Of a stretch of DNA of 11,624 bases, positions 1 through 6,232 are shown piece after piece. The notes below the pieces were generated by a model, which ran no database searches, had not been told where the DNA came from, and worked only from the letters and a program-made list of their open reading frames with translations. A program made the position numbers and the translations under genes. This DNA is from Gammaproteobacteria bacterium (GTDB taxonomy: Bacteria > Pseudomonadota > Gammaproteobacteria > Steroidobacterales > Steroidobacteraceae). Location: contig PMNQ01000202.1 of the NCBI GenBank assembly GCA_003162555.1, forward strand, positions 3,640 through 15,263. Direction: 5' to 3'. How positions within the stretch are numbered: the stretch's first letter is position 1; each line of letters begins with the position of its first letter.

Positions 1-218
1 TGAGCGGTCGGGAATGCCACAAGACCGAGCACGCCACGCTTGCTCTGGGCGGCGGCGGTCAGCCGCACCGCCTCCTCAAAAGTCAGCGTCATGTTCTGGG
101 GTGCCACCGACAGCGTGCTGTGGTTGGTGGGCGAAGAGCTGCGCAGGTGCGCGTGCGCGTCTGCCGGCGGCGACGCGGCCAACGCGGCGATTGCGATACC
201 AGGAAGTATCCATTTCAT
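1..218 (-). CDS. CopC-like periplasmic copper-binding protein (N-terminal part only)
   Basis: The minus strand is open from an ATG at 218 to the left edge, giving the first 72 residues of a protein cut by the window. Residues 1-21 form a signal peptide (MKWILPGIAIAALAA, ending in ADA). The mature chain would start HAHLRSSSP. This is followed by a short spacer, then STLSVAPQNMTLTFEEAVRL. That is the hallmark of the CopC/YobA cupredoxin-like fold: an N-terminal His that can ligate Cu(II), SSP, then a beta strand ending in TF-E-V. In known CopC proteins the mature N-terminal His is a copper ligand, and the role is periplasmic copper binding or delivery, often next to the membrane protein CopD. 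The remaining ligands and any partner lie outside the window. The gene is divergent from the glutathione S-transferase. No convincing Shine-Dalgarno precedes the ATG. A different CopC-fold function is possible because the second half is not visible. Confidence 0.8.
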   Translation of the reverse strand, partial: MKWILPGIAIAALAASPPADAHAHLRSSSPTNHSTLSVAPQNMTLTFEEAVRLTAAAQSKRGVLGLVAFPTA

Positions 219-323
219 GTTGCTGTATCCAGTGTGGAAAGGATCGAAGCAATTGGAAGGATACGCGTTCGCGAGCGACTAATCGCGGCCCGCGCGCCTG
301 GTTGAGTACGCTAAGATCAAACG
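219..323. promoter_or_regulatory. Divergent intergenic region between copC-like gene and GST
   Basis: This 105-base gap must hold the promoters of both flanking genes. It contains a near-perfect direct repeat, TGGAAAGGAT at 235-244 and TGGAAGGAT at 254-262, about two helical turns apart. It also contains an inverted pair, GTATCC at 225-230 and GGATAC at 259-264. A -10-like TAAGAT lies at 312-317, only six bases before the GST GTG. No full sigma-70 consensus is visible in either direction. Assignment as a promoter region is positional inference. Confidence 0.35.
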
Positions 324-986
324 GTGAAGCTCTACTCCGGACCGTTGAGCATGTTCGGCGCCAAGGTGGAAATCGCGGCGCGCGAAAAAGAGCTGGCTTT
401 CGAGCTTGAGATGGTGCCCTTCAGCCAGCAGCAGGGCTACAGCCCCAGGAATCCGGAAGTGCTGCGCATCAACCCCAAGCGGCAGGTGCCGGTGTGGATT
501 GATGACGAGGTCGAGCTGTACGATTCGACACAGATCTTCGAATACCTCGAGCAGCGTTGGCCAGCGCCGCCACTGTGGCCGGCCGCAGTGGCCGCACGTG
601 CCCGCGCGCGCCAGCTGGAGCATGCCTCGGACGAAGTGTTCTTCCCCAATGTGATCCGCCTGATGGGGCTGCGCGCGAGCCCCGATCCCGTCGATGCGCC
701 CGAATGGATCCAGGCCTGCAATGGCATCCGGGCCTACTATGATCAGATGGAGCGGTTGCTCGCTGGCCGTGGTTTCGTTGCCGGAGACGAATACAGCTAC
801 GCCGACATTGCGTTCTACATGGCGCAGTTCTTCGCGGCGCGCCATACCGTGCCGGTGACGGGCGCGCACGCCAGGTTGCTCGACTGGCGGGCGCGGATGG
901 CCGCGCGGCCCGCAGTGCGGCCGGTGATCGACGCTATGGCGCGGTATCTGCGCAGCATTGACTATCCGGTGCCTGAATACGATTGA
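324..986 (+). CDS. Glutathione S-transferase family protein
   Basis: A 220-residue protein, the usual length for a cytosolic GST. The N-terminal thioredoxin-fold domain spans about residues 1-78. It starts with the beta-1 strand MKLYSGPLS, contains the cis-proline at V55-P56 (RQVPVWID), and has the glutathione gamma-glutamyl contact D67-S68 in VELYDSTQIFEYLE. The helical C-terminal domain spans about 90-215 and carries the N-capping box S158-x-x-D161 in FVAGDEYSYADIAFY. Ser5 or Ser9 is the candidate activating residue. The Cys of bacterial beta-class enzymes aligns with Met10. The family conjugates or reduces electrophilic compounds with glutathione; the substrate here cannot be told. I chose the GTG at 324 because it is the only start that keeps the complete beta-1 strand. 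No Shine-Dalgarno precedes it, so the message may be leaderless. The gene is divergent from the copC-like gene, and the next gene lies 96 bases downstream. Confidence 0.9.
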   Translation: MKLYSGPLSMFGAKVEIAAREKELAFELEMVPFSQQQGYSPRNPEVLRINPKRQVPVWIDDEVELYDSTQIFEYLEQRWPAPPLWPAAVAARARARQLEHASDEVFFPNVIRLMGLRASPDPVDAPEWIQACNGIRAYYDQMERLLAGRGFVAGDEYSYADIAFYMAQFFAARHTVPVTGAHARLLDWRARMAARPAVRPVIDAMARYLRSIDYPVPEYD

Positions 987-1070
987 GGGTACGGATTTTC
1001 CGGCCGAATCGCGACGCGGTTCCGGGTGGCCCCGTCTGGGCGCTGATAGCGTTTGGAAGCATTGAAACCC

Positions 1071-1075
1071 GGGAG
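1071..1075 (+). promoter_or_regulatory. Ribosome binding site fixing the start at 1083
   Basis: GGGAG lies seven bases before the ATG at 1083. It supports that start over an in-frame TTG at 1053, which would add ten residues in front of a typical signal peptide. Confidence 0.6.
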
Positions 1076-1082
1076 TCCAGCA

Positions 1083-1352
1083 ATGAGCCGCATCCATACC
1101 GTTATCGCCACACTTTCCCTGGCCACCTTCGCAATCGTCGGCACCACTGCCGGTGCGGCGGAGCCGACCAATCCGCCGAGCGCAGCCCAGCCGGCTCCGC
1201 CTGTCGAGAACGGCACCAAGATCACCAAGTCCCGCTCCAACATCCAGAACAACCGTGAGGCCACGCCGCCCGCGAAGCCCGCCGACGCAGCGCCCGCGGC
1301 CCAGCAGTCGGTCGTGAAGACCAAGACCAAGTCCAATCAGTCAAACGACTGA
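1083..1352 (+). CDS. Small secreted hypothetical protein, low complexity
   Basis: An 89-residue protein that I do not recognise. Residues 1-26 look like a Sec signal peptide: MSRIH, then a hydrophobic core TVIATLSLATFAIVG, ending TTAGAA. The predicted mature part of about 63 residues is rich in Pro, Ala, Asn, Gln and Lys and has no cysteines, aromatic residues or predicted fold, so it is probably disordered. It contains two similar basic/Asn segments, TKITKSRSNIQNN and VKTKTKSNQSND, separated by a Pro/Ala linker, which may be a degenerate repeat. A good Shine-Dalgarno in front and an intrinsic terminator 16 bases after the stop argue that it is a genuine gene, probably transcribed alone or as the last gene after the GST. 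The function is unknown; a periplasmic or surface-associated role is inferred only from the signal peptide. Confidence 0.7.
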   Translation: MSRIHTVIATLSLATFAIVGTTAGAAEPTNPPSAAQPAPPVENGTKITKSRSNIQNNREATPPAKPADAAPAAQQSVVKTKTKSNQSND

Positions 1353-1367
1353 GACCGCAGACTTGAT

Positions 1368-1396
1368 CGCCCGCGCGATCGGCGCGCGGGCGTTTT
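1368..1396 (+). terminator. Rho-independent terminator after the small secreted gene
   Basis: A perfect 9-bp GC stem, CGCCCGCGC (1368-1376) with GCGCGGGCG (1384-1392), and a 7-base loop are followed by TTTT at 1393-1396. It lies 16 bases past the stop codon of the 1083-1352 gene and just before the end of the convergent hydrolase gene. In the opposite direction no T-run follows the stem, so it should work mainly on plus-strand transcripts. Confidence 0.85.
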
Positions 1397-1397
1397 C

Positions 1398-3461
1398 TCA
1401 CTGCAGATCGCGTGGAATGACTTCGTTCCAGGTTCGCGTGCGGATCACCGCGCCATCGCGCAGCAGCTCGCGCGTATAGCTGTAGTGAAGGAAGTTCGCG
1501 TCGCTGCTCAGATGCAGGTGACCGCGATAGTCGAGCACGCGGTCGGTGAGCGTCTGGATGGTTTCGGCATCACCCTCGGCATCCGCGCTCTCCGGGTGCG
1601 CGTCATCGACGTGGTAGATGATCTGCTCCGAGTGATCTGAACGACCCCACGGGTAGGTCGTTGCTGTGGTGCCGCGCCACTTCACCGTGCTGCGTCCGCT
1701 GTCCTCGTCGCGCGCTATCGACCATGTGCCCGGCCAGGCGTAATCGCCGCCCGGCGTGCCGAAACCCGGCGGCAGCGGAATGGGTCCGGGTTGCGCGAAC
1801 TGCGGCGGCGGCGCACCGTGCGTCGGGATGACCGGAAGAGTCAGGGACGAACCTGTCGCGCCACCCAGGCGCAGCGTGGTCGTCATCGCATACGGCGTTG
1901 GCCAGAGCATCGGCCACTGCGCATTGGACACCGATACGCGGATGCGATGGCCCGCCTCCCAGGTCCAGGAACTCAGGTACAGATCGAACTGCAGCATGTA
2001 CTCTTGGTTCGCAACCAGCGGTTCGGGATGCTCGAGTGAGTCGCGTTGCGCGCCACTCTGGCCGGCGCCGGTGATCGCCGTGACCTCGCCATCGGGGGCG
2101 ACGTCCTGCAGGCGCACGAACCAGTTGGCCAGCGGCGCGGACGCGGTCACGACGAGTCGCACGCGCGGCTGGCCCATCATGGCGACTGGCTCAGTCAGCA
2201 CCGGGCTCTCATAGACGAGCGAGTACGCATCGGCGGGCCGCTGGTCGCCGAGCAATTCGCCCCACCAGAATCCCGCCTGGGCGCCGGCAGAAGGCACGTA
2301 GCGCAGCGTGTCGGTCGCCGGGGCGGATGGCGTTCTGGATAGTGCGCGTGCGCCTCCCAGGTACCAGGTGATCCCCTTTACGTCCTTCGGCGGCCAGGTG
2401 TCGGCGCGCCACTCGCCCGGAACGTCCTGGGCCGCAGCGCCAGGCCGGTGGCTGTGCTGCTGATAGAACACCACGCGCGGATCGCCCTCGACGCCGTTGT
2501 CGACACCTTTGAGCCAATGATCGAACCAGCGCACGGCCTGATCGCGCCATTCGATGCGCGGTCCGTACATGCTGGAATTCGGGAAATCATGATTCCAGGG
2601 CCCGATCAGTGCGTGAACCGGCGCGCGCAAATGCTCGAGCATGCGCACGACGCTGTTGCGATAACCATCCTGCAGGCCGGCGATCAGGAAGCAGGGGATG
2701 CGGATGCTTTCCAGTTCTCGCACCGGGCTGTGCCAGAACGCGCCGTCGCGCTGATGTCGAAAGTAGTCCAGCGACCAGGGTGGCGAGTCCATGCGCCGGG
2801 CCAGCGTGGCTTCATCCAGCGGAAATTCCGGGGCGCCGCTGATGCCCTGTGCGAGGTCCATCGCTACTTCGAACTCATCGACGTGCAGGATGCCATCCAT
2901 GTAGTGCACGTCTTCGGTGAACAGCCTCTCGGTGCCCTCGACGGCCAGGATCGCCTTCAGGGCGGGCGGGTGTCGCATCGCCATCTGTATGGCGTTGAAC
3001 GCTCCCCACGAAATGCCGAGCATGCCGACGTTGCCGTTGCACCAGGGCTGATGCGACAACCAATTGATGATCTGTTCGCCGTCGGCTTGCTCCCGCGCAG
3101 AATACTCCCGGTCCGGTGGCGTTCCGCCGCTGTTGCCGAAGCCGCGGATGTCGACGCGCACCCCGACGTAGCCGTGCTGCGCGAAATACAGGTGATGGCC
3201 GTAATCGCTCGTGGCCATATCGTCGTCCTTGCGATACGGCAGGTACTCGAGCAGCGCCGGCAGGCGCTTGCCTGCCTTGAGTTTTGCCGGCATGTACAGC
3301 GTCACCGCAAGTTGCACGCCGTCGGGCATCGGGATGGTCGTGCGCACCAGGCGCACGCCCGCATCGTCCGCCCGTGCCGGAGTGATGACGCACGCCAGGC
3401 AGGCGATCAGCGTGGCCAGCACGCTCGCGACGCTCGCGGATCTCGTGCGGGTAGTGCTCAC
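1398..3461 (-). CDS. Secreted CocE/NonD family alpha/beta hydrolase (X-Pro dipeptidyl-peptidase S15 type)
   Basis: A 687-residue protein starting at a GTG that overlaps the stop of the upstream GH2 gene (GTGA, 3458-3461). Residues 1-31 are a signal peptide (hydrophobic core VASVLATLIACLACVI, ending ARA-DD). The alpha/beta hydrolase domain follows. It contains DIRGFGNSGG at about 104-113, the nucleophile elbow GISWG with Ser151, the acid Asp265 in LQDGYR, and His291 in GPWNHDFPN. These spacings match cocaine esterase CocE (Ser117, Asp259, His287 plus an added signal peptide). A C-terminal jelly-roll domain fills about residues 400-687, including the SSWTWEAGHRIRVSVSNAQWP segment characteristic of the family. 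Family members hydrolyse esters or, in the S15 branch, X-Pro dipeptides; sequence alone does not decide which. Export and coupling to the GH2 gene suggest removal of an ester or amide substituent from a carbohydrate-linked substrate. A longer reading to 3596 exists but lies inside the GH2 gene and lacks a signal peptide at its start. Confidence 0.9.
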   Translation of the reverse strand: MSTTRTRSASVASVLATLIACLACVITPARADDAGVRLVRTTIPMPDGVQLAVTLYMPAKLKAGKRLPALLEYLPYRKDDDMATSDYGHHLYFAQHGYVGVRVDIRGFGNSGGTPPDREYSAREQADGEQIINWLSHQPWCNGNVGMLGISWGAFNAIQMAMRHPPALKAILAVEGTERLFTEDVHYMDGILHVDEFEVAMDLAQGISGAPEFPLDEATLARRMDSPPWSLDYFRHQRDGAFWHSPVRELESIRIPCFLIAGLQDGYRNSVVRMLEHLRAPVHALIGPWNHDFPNSSMYGPRIEWRDQAVRWFDHWLKGVDNGVEGDPRVVFYQQHSHRPGAAAQDVPGEWRADTWPPKDVKGITWYLGGARALSRTPSAPATDTLRYVPSAGAQAGFWWGELLGDQRPADAYSLVYESPVLTEPVAMMGQPRVRLVVTASAPLANWFVRLQDVAPDGEVTAITGAGQSGAQRDSLEHPEPLVANQEYMLQFDLYLSSWTWEAGHRIRVSVSNAQWPMLWPTPYAMTTTLRLGGATGSSLTLPVIPTHGAPPPQFAQPGPIPLPPGFGTPGGDYAWPGTWSIARDEDSGRSTVKWRGTTATTYPWGRSDHSEQIIYHVDDAHPESADAEGDAETIQTLTDRVLDYRGHLHLSSDANFLHYSYTRELLRDGAVIRTRTWNEVIPRDLQ

Positions 3462-6148
3462 TTCGCTATTGCAGTGTCGACGTTCCAGCCTTGCACTTCC
3501 ACGTGCGCGGCTGACGTGCCCAGATCTGCGGTGCGATACGTGGCGACTATGTCGCGCTTCTCGCCAGGAAGCAGCGATATGTAGTTGTCCTGCCACAGCA
3601 CGGGCAGGATTTCGTCCCCGCCGTCGCCTTTCGTCACTTTCATTCGCACGAAGAATGCCACGCTGCGCGACGGGTTTTCCACCAGCACGTGCGTGCTCGA
3701 TTGTTCGCCCAGCCGCTCATTCCTCGAAGCAAGCGTCAGCTTCACCTTCGGTAGCTGCGCCAGTGAAGTGAAATCGGCAAAGCGCTTCGTCGGTGTGGTC
3801 CACCAGGTGGATTTCGGCCAGTCGAGCGTCTCGGGCTGCGTGGAAAGCCAGTAGAAATTCGATCCCACCAGTTTCCCGCCCGCGTCGAACACGCGCACAT
3901 CCAGGAAGTAAGCTGGCGTCAAACCATCCACCTGCGGCAGTTCCAGCACCTTCGCCGTGCTGTCGGCGGCCGCATCGACGGTCACGTCCTTCGTGTACTT
4001 CACCGTCGCATCGGCGTTCAGGATTTTCACTGACACGCGCAAGCCCTGCGCGTCGCGATACTGGCTGCTCACCAGCCACACTGAATGGTCGTCGTAGCCG
4101 TACACGGGATTGAACGTCTGCATGGCCTTCTTGGCCCCGAAATACCCGCCGCCCGGTTGCAGGTAGTAATCGTAGAGATGCCAGATCATCGACGGCCAGG
4201 CGTTGTCGAGCATCCACTGAATCACGCCCGTGGAGTGGTACTTGTTGCGGCTGTACGCCTCATACATCGCGCGCACGCCTTCATACGACGCCGCCTGCGC
4301 CTTGAACGTGTAGTCCGCCGCGCTGGTGGCCGTGCCGTACCGTCTGTTCAGCGCGTCGGTGAACACATGCAGGGTGCTGAACTCGTTGCCGCCCGCGTGG
4401 TAATTCCAGAACTCATCGATAGGCCACAGGTGATCCTTCGGGATCATCTTCCGCACGCTCTCGATGACTGGCACCGCGGGTCCCATGCTGGTTTCGGTGT
4501 TGAAGCCATAGGCGCCGCCGCACCCACCCTCGTTGCAGATCTGCTCCTTCGGTGGCCTGCCCACATCCGTGGTCCAGTACGAGGGCGCCACATATTCATA
4601 CGGGCCGCTCATCTTGCCGCCCGATTCACCGGTGACGGTTGTCGGCTTCGCCGTTGCCGAGGAACTGACCGGGTTCGGCCAGCGCAGGTCGCTCTCGATA
4701 TTTAGATACGCCAGCTCCACTCGCGCCGGCGGCGGGTTGTCGCTGCCGTTCAGCCAGATGAGCAGGCTCGGATGGCTCCGCAGCCGGTAGATCTGATCGC
4801 GCAGCGAGGCCTGCGCGATATCGAAGTGCTTGCCATTCCATCTTGCCCACTGCTCCCAGAAGTCGCAGCAGCACCAACCAGCCATCACCAGCACGCCGAG
4901 CCGGTCGGCCATGGCGAAGAACTCGTCGGGCTCCAGCTTGCCCTCGAGCCGCACCGTGTTGAGTCCCATGTCCTGCACATAGCGGAATTCGTCCGCCATG
5001 CGTTGCGGGCTCTCACGCAGCATCATGTCGGGCGTCAGGCCGGCGCCGCGAATCAGCAGCTTCCTGCCGTTTACCCTGAACAGCCGCTTGAATCGCTCCG
5101 GTCTATTCTGCAGCACCTCCGAAGTGATCTCGCGAATGCCAAAGCGTGTGTGCGACTGGTCCGATACCTTGCCGTCGATCTCGAAGCTCATATTCAAATC
5201 ATTGAGCTCCGGTTTGCCCATCTGCGCAGGCCACCACAGCCGCGGATTCCTGAGATTCAGCTGCGGATAGTCCCTGGGCTCGAAGCTCACGTCCTTCTGT
5301 TCGCCCGGTGCCAGCTGCACGGTCTGTGCAAATTCGGCTTGCTCGATGTTGCCGCGCAGCGTTCCCGTGACGGGGCGATCGCTCGAATTCTTCAGCAGTG
5401 CCGTAACCGTCAGGTGAGCCGCGTTGTAGCCCGGCGCGTCCAGTTTCGAGGACACGGCCGGATAGCGCAGCGCCACCGGTCCGCTCGTCGTCAGATAAAC
5501 CTCCCGGAACAGGCCCATGTTCTTGTCCGGCGGCGAAGGGTTCCAGTCGACGAAGGTGATGCCCAGATCCGTTTCCGTCTGCGCCCAGACCTGCACGGCC
5601 AGCACGTTCTTGCCGGGCTTCACCGCCGCAGTCACATCAAACTCGTAGGTTCGCCACGCGCCGACCACCTGATTCGTGTCGGCGATCCGCTTGCCGTTCA
5701 GGTACAGGTTCGCCTTGTAGTTGATGCCTGCGAAGTTCAGCCACACCGTCCTGCCGGCATAGCCCAGCGGCAGCGAGAACTCGGTGCGGTACCACCACGA
5801 CGGCGCGTAAGGGCTGCGCTCCGGCATCGCACGCTCGGAATAGTTGGTGCCGATCGGGTATTCCACGCCGGGGAACTTGCGCAGGTTCATGCCGAAGAAC
5901 GGATCCGGCATTAGCCCTTGCTTCACTTGCGCCGCAACCACCGTCGTCGGAACTTCCGTCGCGATCCAGCCGGACACGACGTAACGCGGAGTCGAAATCG
6001 ATTCGCCGTTGTCGCGCACCTTGGTTGAAGTTTGCAAGGTCCAGCCCTGGCGGAGCTCGAGCCGTTGCGGAGCGTCCTGAGAGCGCGCCGGTTGTGCCGC
6101 CAGCGCGCTCAGCACGCACAATGTCAGACCAAGTCTGGTGTGCATCAT
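3458..6148 (-). CDS. Secreted glycoside hydrolase family 2, exo-beta-D-glucosaminidase (CsxA)-like
   Basis: An 896-residue protein with a signal peptide (residues 1-24, core LGLTLCVLSALAA, ending ARSQ). The order of parts is a sugar-binding jelly roll at about 55-225, an Ig-like domain at about 230-340, a TIM barrel at about 345-680, and two C-terminal beta domains at about 690-890. The barrel carries GWCCCDFWEQW (424-434), the acid/base position Asp470 in LNGSD, and the nucleophile Glu552 in FNTETSMGP. These correspond to Asp469 and Glu541 of Amycolatopsis CsxA as I recall them. The C-terminus also matches that subfamily closely (FYWLSTQPETLDW, LPVLWQDNYISLLPGE, TYRTADL, VQGWN). CsxA removes GlcN from the non-reducing end of chitosan, but relatives in this GH2 branch act on mannosides, so the sugar is not certain. 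The ATG at 6148 is chosen because GAGG lies eight bases ahead; a second ATG follows immediately. It is first in a two-gene unit with the CocE hydrolase and divergent from the transporter operon. Confidence 0.92.
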   Translation of the reverse strand: MMHTRLGLTLCVLSALAAQPARSQDAPQRLELRQGWTLQTSTKVRDNGESISTPRYVVSGWIATEVPTTVVAAQVKQGLMPDPFFGMNLRKFPGVEYPIGTNYSERAMPERSPYAPSWWYRTEFSLPLGYAGRTVWLNFAGINYKANLYLNGKRIADTNQVVGAWRTYEFDVTAAVKPGKNVLAVQVWAQTETDLGITFVDWNPSPPDKNMGLFREVYLTTSGPVALRYPAVSSKLDAPGYNAAHLTVTALLKNSSDRPVTGTLRGNIEQAEFAQTVQLAPGEQKDVSFEPRDYPQLNLRNPRLWWPAQMGKPELNDLNMSFEIDGKVSDQSHTRFGIREITSEVLQNRPERFKRLFRVNGRKLLIRGAGLTPDMMLRESPQRMADEFRYVQDMGLNTVRLEGKLEPDEFFAMADRLGVLVMAGWCCCDFWEQWARWNGKHFDIAQASLRDQIYRLRSHPSLLIWLNGSDNPPPARVELAYLNIESDLRWPNPVSSSATAKPTTVTGESGGKMSGPYEYVAPSYWTTDVGRPPKEQICNEGGCGGAYGFNTETSMGPAVPVIESVRKMIPKDHLWPIDEFWNYHAGGNEFSTLHVFTDALNRRYGTATSAADYTFKAQAASYEGVRAMYEAYSRNKYHSTGVIQWMLDNAWPSMIWHLYDYYLQPGGGYFGAKKAMQTFNPVYGYDDHSVWLVSSQYRDAQGLRVSVKILNADATVKYTKDVTVDAAADSTAKVLELPQVDGLTPAYFLDVRVFDAGGKLVGSNFYWLSTQPETLDWPKSTWWTTPTKRFADFTSLAQLPKVKLTLASRNERLGEQSSTHVLVENPSRSVAFFVRMKVTKGDGGDEILPVLWQDNYISLLPGEKRDIVATYRTADLGTSAAHVEVQGWNVDTAIAK

Positions 6149-6156
6149 GAGGTCAA

Positions 6157-6160
6157 CCTC
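6157..6160 (-). promoter_or_regulatory. Ribosome binding site of the GH2 gene
   Basis: GAGG on the minus strand, eight bases before the ATG at 6148, favours that start over the longer reading to 6208. It sits inside a small inverted repeat, GAGGT (6149-6153) with ACCTC (6156-6160), so the site could pair with the sequence next to the start codon. Confidence 0.55.
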
Positions 6161-6192
6161 GGATTGACGGAGACGCAAGGAACATCGAAGCT
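6161..6192 (+). promoter_or_regulatory. Two-block element, copy 1 (upstream of the MFS operon)
   Basis: GGATTGACG, 14 bases, then ATCGAAGCT. The same two blocks at the same spacing recur at 9410-9441. By my alignment 24 of 32 positions are identical, including GAC and GAA within the spacer. The element ends 40 bases before the MFS start codon. It may be a promoter, since TTGACG looks like a -35 box, or an operator; the factor is unknown. Confidence 0.45.
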
Positions 6193-6206
6193 GGCATGGT
6201 ACCAGC
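6190..6206. promoter_or_regulatory. Inverted repeat, candidate operator
   Basis: GCTGG (6190-6194) and CCAGC (6202-6206) are perfect inverted arms separated by seven bases. The perfect palindrome TGGTACCA (6197-6204) lies across the second arm. Many GntR- and LacI-family operators contain TGGT/ACCA half-sites, but the spacing here does not match a family I can name. No regulator gene lies in the window. Confidence 0.35.
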
Positions 6207-6232
6207 ACGGAACGGGGTCAATGGGGCACAGA

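Larger units (their letters stand above)
6149..6232. promoter_or_regulatory. Divergent promoter region between GH2/CocE and MFS/SDR/esterase units
   Basis: Only 84 bases separate the two start codons, so both promoters and any operator must be packed here. Visible elements are the GAGGT/ACCTC repeat at the GH2 ribosome site, the two-block element at 6161-6192, and the inverted repeat at 6190-6206. A plus-strand TTGACG (6164-6169) and a minus-strand TTGACC (6220-6215) resemble -35 boxes. Neither has a good -10 at the standard distance, which hints at an activator or an alternative sigma factor. Confidence 0.55.

Noticed and set aside
14..409. Plus-strand open frames at the left edge
   Set aside because: The minus strand encodes a convincing CopC N-terminus with signal peptide; the plus frames are Arg/Cys/Ala-rich and run into the GST out of frame.
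1054..1063. TGGAAGCATT shared with 9457-9466
   Set aside because: A single 10-base match is expected many times by chance in 11.6 kb, and no further similarity surrounds it.
279..1097. Minus-strand open frame (272 codons) over the GST
   Set aside because: The GST frame carries all expected motifs; the antisense product is low-complexity Arg/His/Gly and spans an intergenic gap.
1368..1396. Bidirectional terminator also serving the CocE-type gene
   Set aside because: On the minus strand the stem is followed by ATCAAGTC, not a T-run, so only plus-strand termination is supported.
2448..3584. Long plus-strand open frame (378 codons)
   Set aside because: Antisense to the CocE-type hydrolase, whose family motifs are intact. 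The frame gives an Arg/His/Ala-rich product with no recognisable fold, as expected from third-position GC bias.
4772..5914. Long plus-strand open frame (380 codons)
   Set aside because: Antisense to the GH2 gene; the translation is His/Arg/Gln-rich with no domain or signal peptide, and the GH2 frame is full length with catalytic residues.
6164..6192. Sigma-70 promoter with -35 TTGACG
   Set aside because: At the 17-base spacing the -10 position reads GAAGCT, so a standard sigma-70 promoter is not supported; kept only as part of the shared element.
6032..6232. Longer N-terminus for the MFS transporter
   Set aside because: It would overlap the GH2 signal peptide and adds 67 hydrophilic residues unlike any ACS carrier; ATGs at 6221 or 6233 fit the family length.
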